The position numbers and the translations under genes are program-made. The notes beneath the pieces were generated by a model. It was not told where the DNA came from. It saw nothing but the letters and a program-made list of their open reading frames with translations, and did not search any database. Shown here in pieces: positions 1 to 5,583 of a DNA stretch of 5,583 nucleotides (the first letter of the stretch is position 1; every line of letters starts with the position of its first letter). Source of the DNA: Bacteroidales bacterium (GTDB lineage: Bacteria > Bacteroidota > Bacteroidia > Bacteroidales > DYOH01); contig DAOVUO010000211.1 in assembly GCA_030632545.1 (NCBI GenBank), positions 1 through 5,583 of the forward strand, in the 5' to 3' direction.

Positions 1-34
1 CTTTACCGTTCTGAATTATTTTATAGTCGTTCAT
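1..34 (-). CDS. N-terminal start of an unidentified gene, cut by the left edge
   Basis: Reading the minus strand from 34, an ATG opens a frame that stays open to the window edge and encodes MNDYKIIQNGK. An in-frame TAA at 44-46 lies four codons upstream, with no other start codon between, so if this is a gene ATG 34 is its start. The gene would be co-directional with rsgA but separated from it by 244 bp, so it may have its own promoter; I found no canonical one. Eleven residues are too few to assign a family. It could also be a chance open frame, although its position at the end of a gene-free gap and its ordinary polar composition favour a real gene. Confidence 0.45.
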   Translation of the reverse strand, partial: MNDYKIIQNGK

Positions 35-278
35 ATTAGCAAGTTACAAAAATCGTAAGATAATTCCAAATTTCCATCACAGTATTACGGAAAAACACTC
101 GTAAAAATAAGAAAGATTGATATAATATCATAATTTAGCATTATTTCTCCACTAAACAAAAACTCTTTCTTCATTTGACTTTTACTCTCATCAGAAAACA
201 GACAATGTACTATATGTCAATACCAAAATAAGTTAACTCCCATAAAAAAGTAAAAATGAGAACGAATATTCCCACTCC
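35..278. other. Intergenic gap between rsgA and the left-edge gene
   Basis: This stretch of 244 bp is very AT-rich and holds no convincing ORF, tRNA or promoter. Going left on the minus strand, it should carry the 3' end of the rsgA transcript and the promoter of the left-edge gene. I found no strong GC stem followed by a T run after the rsgA stop, and no exact match to the Bacteroidota -7 box TAnnTTTG on the minus strand. The only symmetric elements seen are a GAATATTC at 264-271 and a 13-bp perfect palindrome at 118-130 (TGATAT-A-ATATCA). Both could be chance in DNA of this composition. Confidence 0.6.
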
Positions 279-1229
279 CTATTTATACACATCCTCACGA
301 TGCTTACCCTCATCGCCACTTAAAATATTTATGTAGCTATTATAACGAGTTGGACTAATTTTACCATTATCAACCGCAGCAACTACGGCACAATCGGGCT
401 CATGCGTATGTGTACAATTATTAAACTTACAATGCTCCGAGAATTTAAAAATCTCTTTAAAATAGTGGTCAACAGGTTCTTTATCAAAATCGTATAAGCC
501 AAATGCTCTAATACCTGGCGTATCAACAATCCGAGCACCAAAATTAGTTTCAAACATTTCGGCAAAGGTGGTTGTATGCTTGCCTGTTTTATTTGCTTCT
601 GATATTTCTCCAATCCTTAACGACAAATCGGAATCTAAAGCATTAATTAAGCTTGATTTACCAACACCCGAGTTTCCTGTAATCACATTTAGCTTTCCTG
701 TCATCAATTGCTTAAGTTCCTCAATTCCCCTTCCTGTTATTACTGATGTAGATAGTGTTTTATAGCCAATATTCTCGTACATTAATTCGTAAAACTCTAA
801 AGTTTCCAAATGCTCATCATCATATAAATCGTATTTATTTATTAGCAAAACTACAGGCACACTGTAAGCCTCTGCGGCAGCTAAAAAACGGTCGATAAAA
901 ACCAATTCGGTTTTAGGAAACTCAATAGTAACAACTAATATTGCTTGATCAACATTTGCCGCTAAAATATGTGCCTGACGGGATAAATTTGTAGATTTCC
1001 GTATTATATAATTTTTTCTATTCTTTAAACCGCTTATTACGGCTTCGTTATTTTCTTTACCAATATAAAACTCAACAAAATCGCCCACAGCTACAGGATT
1101 AGTGGCTTTAACGTAATTCTTTAAACGTAGTTTACCTCTAATTCTGCAATCAAAATACTGGCCTTCCGACTTTACTTTATACCAGCTTCCTGTAGATTTA
1201 ATTACTTGTCCTGTTTTTGTTTCTCTCAT
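279..1229 (-). CDS. rsgA: RsgA, small ribosomal subunit biogenesis GTPase
   Basis: RsgA (YjeQ/YloQ family) is a cytoplasmic circularly permuted GTPase that acts in late 30S subunit maturation; ribosome binding stimulates its GTP hydrolysis. The protein is 316 aa, normal for the family. Residues about 5-70 form the OB-fold. The G motifs come in permuted order: NKYD (G4, 131-134), GNSGVGKS (G1/P-loop, 185-192), GKHTTT (G2, 216-221) and DTPG (G3, 236-239). The C-terminal zinc site is C267, C272, H274 and C280, with the same spacing as in E. coli RsgA. I start at ATG 1229. The frame extends two codons further to a TTG at 1235, but ATG is preferred and is preceded by GGGA. The stop is TAG. The gene starts 36 bp after the upstream deiminase gene ends, which suggests shared transcription. 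All key residues are present. Confidence 0.97.
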   Translation of the reverse strand: MRETKTGQVIKSTGSWYKVKSEGQYFDCRIRGKLRLKNYVKATNPVAVGDFVEFYIGKENNEAVISGLKNRKNYIIRKSTNLSRQAHILAANVDQAILVVTIEFPKTELVFIDRFLAAAEAYSVPVVLLINKYDLYDDEHLETLEFYELMYENIGYKTLSTSVITGRGIEELKQLMTGKLNVITGNSGVGKSSLINALDSDLSLRIGEISEANKTGKHTTTFAEMFETNFGARIVDTPGIRAFGLYDFDKEPVDHYFKEIFKFSEHCKFNNCTHTHEPDCAVVAAVDNGKISPTRYNSYINILSGDEGKHREDVYK

Positions 1230-1265
1230 TCCCAATCAATATTATTCGGGGCAAAAATAGCTAAA

Positions 1266-2951
1266 TTAGCGTTTAAACCACAATTCGTTTACATTAACCA
1301 ATCGCTTTACATAAAAATATTTATACATAAGATTTGTTCCATCAGAAATAATCAAACTAAATTTATACACAAAATCTCTGTCCTCTGGTTTTATACGTAC
1401 ACTTGCATCAAGCAAATTAGAGTTTCTCACATTAAAGTCATCCTCAGATCTCCAATAAAAAAGATAATCTGAATTAGCAGAAGGAACAAAATAATCTAAA
1501 CTCAACAAACCGCCTTTCCAAATTAGTGTATCGTCATTAAACACAATATCTGTAAATTGCAACGATTCATGTTCAACAGTATAATAGCCCATAGGAGCAG
1601 TTATTGGTCTTTTAATCAAGTTTTTTTGTACATCTTTAGCTATTAAATAATATTCTATTTTTTCTCGTTTCTTAATTGGCAATTTAAGCTCAAACCAATT
1701 ATCAACATTAATATCCCTTGTAAATGACTGTCGTTGAAAACGTTTCTGTCCAGAATAACGAAAGTACAAATTAAGATCCTTTATTTCATTTGAAGAACTT
1801 ACATAAGCAGTAAAATTCAAAACACTATCTTCTGATGCTATATCGCAAGGTTTCGAAAACCAAATATAATCCGATGATAATGCTGAAAGACTATAAGTAA
1901 AACAATGTACTGCACCCCCATCAGCAATTGCTTCCTCCACGTTTATACCTATAATCCTATAAGCCGGAAAATGTTTTTGATAAATCTCCAAGGCCATTTT
2001 GTCGGAAGGAATTTCGTAAATAGGCACAAAAATAGTAGAATTAAAAATAAGCGAATTTGTATAAGTTAAATAATCAGCCCAGCCTGTTGAATCAGCATAA
2101 CGCCCCAAATCGTCGGGCATAGGAATTTCAACAATCTTATAGTTATTACCAAATGAAGTTTTATAATTTTGCAGCAAATAATCCACATTTTTTTTGATTA
2201 TAGGCTCATCGGCCACACCTCTAGGAAATTTACCAACCAACAGAGTTTCTTCATCAATAAATTTCATGTGCATATCTATATGATGAATAAAATCATAAGG
2301 TAATGTATCAAAAAAAATGTATTCCTTTATACCCAAGTTATTACAAAATATTTGTTTTAGCTCAGCTTCCTCTAAATCTGCATTTTCCTTTAATACCAAA
2401 CGCGACGAAAAAGCTGTCCCCAAACCATTACACATAAAATTACCACCTACTTGTACTAAACCCATAGTTTCTGAAGCAATTTGCATTATTTTAATATTCT
2501 GCAAATGTGCTAATTGAAGCGGAATTAAATCATCTTCCTTACGCTTTCGTTTATAAAGAAAGTCAACCACAGTCAATTCATCTGTACCATTCATATATAA
2601 ATTAATAGGGCCATAATCACGTATCCAAACACTATTAAAATCCGACTGTAAAAACTGCAAACGTGCAGTATTTAATGCATTTCTTTTAAAATACTTAATT
2701 ACCTCTAAGGAATCTTTACAAATGATAAGCACATTACCCTCATCCTGCGCATAATGAGCAATTTCAGAAATTGCATCAAAATAATTATGCCAAACCAAAA
2801 CCAATAAATCGGCTCTCTCCCACTCGGCAGGAACTCTCGCTTTAGAAAATACAGACTGAAATTCAAGCGACTGATTTGCAATGTCTGATTTTTGCCCCTT
2901 TAAACTTAAAAAACAAATTATAGTAAAATATAGGACAATATAATGTTTCAT
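1266..2951 (-). CDS. Exported peptidyl-arginine/agmatine deiminase-family protein
   Basis: This 561-aa protein belongs to the PAD_porph family of the guanidino-group-modifying superfamily, whose members convert arginine or agmatine guanidino groups to ureido groups with release of ammonia. An N-terminal signal peptide covers about residues 1-19, with probable cleavage in the LKG/QKS region. No lipobox fits, so it is probably periplasmic or secreted rather than a lipoprotein. The catalytic domain (about 35-365) shows WIRDYGP 109-115 (D112), GGN 169-171, HHIDMH 223-228 (H224, D226) and GGAVHC 345-350 (nucleophile C350). Order and spacing match P. gingivalis PPAD (D130, H236, D238, C351). Basic residues at 134-137 lie where PPAD has its substrate-carboxylate-binding arginines, which hints at peptide C-terminal arginine rather than agmatine as substrate. 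About 372-460 looks like an Ig-like beta domain. The last 100 residues are not recognised and do not look like a type IX secretion signal. Start: the ATG directly precedes the signal peptide. Substrate is inferred. Confidence 0.9.
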   Translation of the reverse strand: MKHYIVLYFTIICFLSLKGQKSDIANQSLEFQSVFSKARVPAEWERADLLVLVWHNYFDAISEIAHYAQDEGNVLIICKDSLEVIKYFKRNALNTARLQFLQSDFNSVWIRDYGPINLYMNGTDELTVVDFLYKRKRKEDDLIPLQLAHLQNIKIMQIASETMGLVQVGGNFMCNGLGTAFSSRLVLKENADLEEAELKQIFCNNLGIKEYIFFDTLPYDFIHHIDMHMKFIDEETLLVGKFPRGVADEPIIKKNVDYLLQNYKTSFGNNYKIVEIPMPDDLGRYADSTGWADYLTYTNSLIFNSTIFVPIYEIPSDKMALEIYQKHFPAYRIIGINVEEAIADGGAVHCFTYSLSALSSDYIWFSKPCDIASEDSVLNFTAYVSSSNEIKDLNLYFRYSGQKRFQRQSFTRDINVDNWFELKLPIKKREKIEYYLIAKDVQKNLIKRPITAPMGYYTVEHESLQFTDIVFNDDTLIWKGGLLSLDYFVPSANSDYLFYWRSEDDFNVRNSNLLDASVRIKPEDRDFVYKFSLIISDGTNLMYKYFYVKRLVNVNELWFKR

Positions 2952-3320
2952 TAAAATTTTGAAATTTGAAATAAAACTACGAAAATAAATACGGAAATAA
3001 ACACAATTAGTTAAATTTTAGCCACAAATGCACGATTCGGCTGAATTACAGACGATTATAAGTGCGCATTATTTAAACATTAAAACACTGATATACTTTT
3101 AATTACACAAATATTTACCGAACTATTGAAACACTAAATAAAATTATAATCTACAAGATGAAATTTCACAACTAGAAATCAATCAATTATAAATTTTAAC
3201 TATGTCAAAATGAAAAATAAAAATTATATTATATATCTTAGTAGCCTGTATATAACGAAATTACTAGCTAATTACTAATTATTAGTTATTTACACTTTAA
3301 TTCAACCAAAAAAAATAGCA
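2952..3320. other. Divergent intergenic region between the deiminase gene and sppA
   Basis: These 369 bp are extremely AT-rich and must hold the promoters for both arms. I see no tRNA, no ORF beyond about 20 codons and no recognisable riboswitch. No exact TAnnTTTG box is present in a useful position on either strand. The nearest candidates are TATTTTCG on the minus strand (2980-2987), with a TTG on that strand at 3004-3006, for the deiminase, and TAAATTTT (3190-3197) or TACTTTTA (3094-3101) for sppA. Each differs from the consensus at one base, and matches of this kind are expected by chance here. The sppA leader just before the ATG is a run of A without a Shine-Dalgarno sequence, normal for Bacteroidota. 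The region is long for a simple divergent promoter pair, so it could also encode an untranslated leader or a small RNA, for which I have no direct evidence. Confidence 0.6.
3270..3290. promoter_or_regulatory. 21-bp near-perfect palindrome upstream of sppA, possible operator
   Basis: The two arms AATTACTAAT and ATTAGTTATT flank a single central T. All ten pairs match except one T-T (3273 with 3287). The element ends 30 bp before the sppA ATG, where a dimeric regulator could bind or where a short hairpin could form in the 5' leader. It has only one G-C pair per arm, so a hairpin would be weak and chance cannot be excluded in such AT-rich DNA. Confidence 0.3.
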
Positions 3321-5090
3321 ATGAAAGATTTCTTAAAGTTTACACTAGCAAGTATTGTAGGGATAATACTTAGTAGTTTGATGCTAATGTTTATAGGGAT
3401 AGGAATTATCCAAATGGCCGTATCAAGCACAGAAAAAGAGGTAAATGTAAAAAACAACAGCCTTTTAGTACTAAAATTTGAAGGTGAAATTGTTGACAGA
3501 GCAGTTGACAATCCATTTGATAATATAAATATTCCAGGCATTCCGAGCATGAGTAAAATTGGATTAAACCAAATTATAAAAAATATTAGCAAGGCAAAAA
3601 AAGATGATAGAATTGAAGGTATTTTACTCAATTTATCGTCGTTAAATACAGGATTGGCTAGTTTGAGAGAAATTAGAAACGCACTTATTGATTATAAAGA
3701 CAGTTCCAATTTTATAATTGCTTATGCTGAATCTTATAGCCAAGGTTCATACTACTTAGCAAGCGTTGCCGACGAAATTTATGTTCAGCCCGAGGGTAAT
3801 TTTCAGTTTAGCGGTATTGGAGCAAACATAATGTTTTATACAGGTTTACTGGAAAAGATGGGAATTGAACCACAAGTTATTCGTCATGGAAAATTTAAAA
3901 GTGCCGTAGAGCCATTTTTACTTAAAAAAATGAGCGAAGAAAACCGCTTACAAACTTCTACTTTTATGAATTCTATTTGGGAAACCATTTTAGAAGATAT
4001 TAGTGCATCAAAAAATATTCCAGTAGAAAAACTACAGGGATTTGCCGACAATACAGTTATATCAAGTGCTAAAAAAGCGGTAGAATTAGGTTTTATTACT
4101 AAAACTATGTACCGCGAAGATTTAGTTTTACATCTAAAAGAAAAACTAGGAATTAAAGCGACTAAAGACATAGAAACATTATCACTAAAAGATTATAATA
4201 GTGTTCCGGAACCAAACAAAACAAAACTTTCGCGCAATAAAATTGCCGTTATTTATGCCGAAGGAGCTATTGAGTCAGGAGAAAATGGCGATGGTACAAT
4301 AGGTTCTGAAACAATCTTACAGGCATTCAGAAAAGCACGTAAGGACAGTGCCATTAAAGCAATTGTTTTTCGTGTAAACTCACCAGGCGGAAGTGCTTTA
4401 GCTTCTGACGTTATTTGGCACGAGGTAAAACTTGCTAAAGCAGTAAAACCAGTTGTAGTTTCTATGGGGAATTATGCCGCTTCTGGCGGATATTATATAG
4501 CTTGTCCTGCTGATTCAATATTTGCCGATCCAATGACTATTACTGGCTCAATTGGAGTATTTGGTTTAATGTTTAACGCACAAGAGCTATTAAACAATAA
4601 GCTAAATCTTTATTTTGATGGAGTTAAAACTGCTAAGCATGCAGATATGGGCTCAATAGACAAACCATTAAGCGACGACCAAAAAGCAATTATACAAAAC
4701 TCTGTTGAAGAAGTGTACGAAACATTTATTACACACGTATCTAAAGGTAGAAAAATTGAAAAAACGAGAGTTGATGAAATTGGACAAGGCAGAGTATGGA
4801 GTGGGAAAAATGCAATCGAAATTAATCTGATTGACGCTTTTGGTGGATTAACACGTTCAACATTTTCGGCGGCAACAATGGCCGACATTGCCGATGATTA
4901 CAGAATTGTTGAATATCCAAAACAAAAAACACCAATTGAACAAATTATGGACGATTTAAGTGCTCAAGCTTTTACTTCCAACCCATTATCAAACAACAAA
5001 ATTGCCAAACAATATTTCGAACTTTTAGGAATGATTGAAAACTATGAAGGACCTTTAGCATTATTGCCAATTAAAATTTCGTGGAAATAA
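3321..5090 (+). CDS. sppA: SppA, signal peptide peptidase, 67-kDa tandem S49 type
   Basis: SppA is an inner-membrane serine protease (MEROPS S49) whose catalytic part faces the periplasm; it degrades signal peptides left after preprotein cleavage. The protein is 589 aa, close to E. coli SppA (618 aa) and about twice the length of the short Bacillus/archaeal type. One N-terminal transmembrane helix spans about residues 7-33. Two S49 domains follow, about 95-260 and 308-510. The Lys of the catalytic dyad is K193 in GKFKSAVEPF, in the first domain. The Ser is S388 in NYAASGGYY, in the second domain. Their separation (195 residues) is close to the 200 in E. coli (K209/S409). SPGGSA (354-359) and TGSIGVFG (408-415) are further family motifs. 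The start is the ATG after an A-rich leader and puts the transmembrane helix at the N-terminus. lpxK follows 55 bp downstream on the same strand, with a strong palindrome between. It appears intact and active. Confidence 0.96.
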   Translation: MKDFLKFTLASIVGIILSSLMLMFIGIGIIQMAVSSTEKEVNVKNNSLLVLKFEGEIVDRAVDNPFDNINIPGIPSMSKIGLNQIIKNISKAKKDDRIEGILLNLSSLNTGLASLREIRNALIDYKDSSNFIIAYAESYSQGSYYLASVADEIYVQPEGNFQFSGIGANIMFYTGLLEKMGIEPQVIRHGKFKSAVEPFLLKKMSEENRLQTSTFMNSIWETILEDISASKNIPVEKLQGFADNTVISSAKKAVELGFITKTMYREDLVLHLKEKLGIKATKDIETLSLKDYNSVPEPNKTKLSRNKIAVIYAEGAIESGENGDGTIGSETILQAFRKARKDSAIKAIVFRVNSPGGSALASDVIWHEVKLAKAVKPVVVSMGNYAASGGYYIACPADSIFADPMTITGSIGVFGLMFNAQELLNNKLNLYFDGVKTAKHADMGSIDKPLSDDQKAIIQNSVEEVYETFITHVSKGRKIEKTRVDEIGQGRVWSGKNAIEINLIDAFGGLTRSTFSAATMADIADDYRIVEYPKQKTPIEQIMDDLSAQAFTSNPLSNNKIAKQYFELLGMIENYEGPLALLPIKISWK

Positions 5091-5093
5091 AAC

Positions 5094-5129
5094 TATAGCT
5101 TTGAGGTATTTAAATACCTCAAAGCTATA
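5094..5129. repeat. Perfect 36-bp palindrome (hairpin) between sppA and lpxK
   Basis: TATAGCTTTGAGGTATTT is followed immediately by its exact reverse complement, with all 18 pairs matching and no spacer. As RNA it would fold into a stem of about 16 bp closed by a UUAA loop. It begins 3 nt after the sppA stop codon and ends 16 nt before the lpxK ATG. On the plus strand it is followed by CATAAAAAAC, not by a T run, so it is not a classical intrinsic terminator for sppA. On the minus strand the sequence after it is T-rich (GTTTTATTT), but no minus-strand gene ends here. The role could be attenuation, protection of the sppA mRNA 3' end, or processing that separates the expression of the two genes. 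Confidence 0.85.
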
Positions 5130-5145
5130 CATAAAAAACAGAACG

Positions 5146-5583
5146 ATGATTAAAACAATACTTAAATATGTGTTATTAAGTCCCCTCACAATTATTTACA
5201 ACATTATTACGGAAACAAGAAATAAACTCTACGATTGGGAAGTTCTACATTCGGAGGAATTTAACTTTCCAATAATATCAGTAGGTAATTTAACTATTGG
5301 CGGAACAGGCAAAACACCACATATTGAGTATTTAATTAAAATTTTACAAGAAAAAAACTACCAAGATGCGGTGTTAAGTAGAGGTTATAAACGAAAAGCA
5401 AAAGGGTTTCAGGATAGCAACGAAAAAGCAAGCCTATATAGTTTAGGCGATGAACTTTATCAAATGTATCTAAAATTTCCAAACGTAAGCTTTTATGCCG
5501 ATGCAAACAGAGTTAAAGGAGTCAGAAAAATCTTACTTAAAAATAATTGCGATGTCATTCTTCTTGATGATGCATTTCAGCAC
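5146..5583 (+). CDS. lpxK: LpxK, tetraacyldisaccharide 4'-kinase, N-terminal part
   Basis: LpxK is an inner-membrane-associated kinase that transfers the ATP gamma-phosphate to the 4' position of the lipid A tetraacyldisaccharide 1-phosphate precursor, giving lipid IVA. The visible 146 codons are open to the right edge. They include a hydrophobic N-terminal helix (about 5-21, KYVLLSPLTIIYN) that would dip into the membrane. The Walker A motif is GNLTIGGTGKTP (47-58, with K56 and T57), followed by SRGYKR (78-83), the LGDE motif (100-103) and VILLDDAFQH (137-146) at the point of truncation. All are hallmark LpxK sequences. The family usually has about 330-360 residues, so more than half of the protein lies outside the window. 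The ATG is chosen because it gives the expected short stretch before the membrane helix; there is no Shine-Dalgarno sequence. It is probably transcribed with sppA, with the 36-bp palindrome in the 55-bp gap. Confidence 0.96.
   Translation, partial: MIKTILKYVLLSPLTIIYNIITETRNKLYDWEVLHSEEFNFPIISVGNLTIGGTGKTPHIEYLIKILQEKNYQDAVLSRGYKRKAKGFQDSNEKASLYSLGDELYQMYLKFPNVSFYADANRVKGVRKILLKNNCDVILLDDAFQH

Noticed and set aside
264..271. GAATATTC palindrome just downstream of rsgA as a terminator stem
   Set aside because: Four-base AT-rich arms are too weak to form a terminator, and no T run follows on the minus strand in the right place.
1230..1235. TTG at 1235 as the rsgA start, giving two extra residues
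   Set aside because: An ATG follows two codons later at 1229, preceded by GGGA; the TTG adds nothing conserved and ATG is the more likely start.
1206..1472. 88-codon plus-strand ORF across the rsgA-deiminase junction
   Set aside because: It is antisense to two well-supported genes and has no recognisable family; it is a shadow frame.
3210..3278. 22-codon plus-strand ORF (begins MKNKNYIIYL) upstream of sppA
   Set aside because: It is very short, its content is what AT-rich DNA gives by chance, it has no recognisable motif and it ends within the near-palindrome; a leader peptide cannot be excluded but has no support.
3302..3631. 109-codon minus-strand hydrophobic ORF overlapping the start of sppA
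   Set aside because: It is antisense to the sppA transmembrane and N-terminal coding region; the hydrophobicity mirrors the sense codons and sppA is clearly the real gene.
5094..5129. Calling the 36-bp palindrome a Rho-independent terminator of sppA
   Set aside because: There is no T run after the stem on the plus strand, and lpxK begins 16 nt beyond it on the same strand; kept as a palindrome of uncertain role.

Overview
The window is AT-rich DNA that looks like the chromosome of a member of the Bacteroidota. The evidence is: A-rich gene leaders without Shine-Dalgarno sequences; an exported Porphyromonas-type arginine deiminase; a full-length tandem-domain SppA directly followed by lpxK, an order I recall as common in Bacteroidota; and protein sequences typical of the phylum. 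A low-GC lineage of the Bacteroidales/Marinilabiliales or Flavobacteriia type is plausible, but I cannot fix the order from this sequence. The presence of lpxK shows an outer membrane with lipid A.

Layout: (1) 1-34, minus strand, the first 11 codons of an unidentified gene running off the left edge. (2) 35-278, a gene-free gap. (3) 279-1229, minus, rsgA, a ribosome-assembly GTPase. (4) 1266-2951, minus, an exported peptidyl-arginine/agmatine deiminase-family enzyme, 36 bp upstream of rsgA and probably co-transcribed with it. (5) 2952-3320, a 369-bp divergent intergenic region with a 21-bp near-palindrome close to sppA. (6) 3321-5090, plus, sppA, the signal peptide peptidase. (7) A perfect 36-bp palindrome that begins 3 nt after the sppA stop. 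(8) 5146 to the right edge, plus, lpxK, the lipid A 4'-kinase, cut off at its DDAFQH motif.

The two arms point away from each other. The right arm is a cell-envelope pair: SppA clears cleaved signal peptides from the inner membrane and LpxK performs the 4'-phosphorylation of lipid A. The left arm joins an exported arginine-modifying enzyme to a cytoplasmic ribosome-maturation factor. I see no functional link between those two beyond adjacency.

I see no mobile element, CRISPR array, tRNA or rRNA, and no clear sign of a new multi-gene system. The points most worth a second look are the deiminase, which combines PPAD-like active-site features with an unusual C-terminus, and the perfect palindrome between sppA and lpxK.
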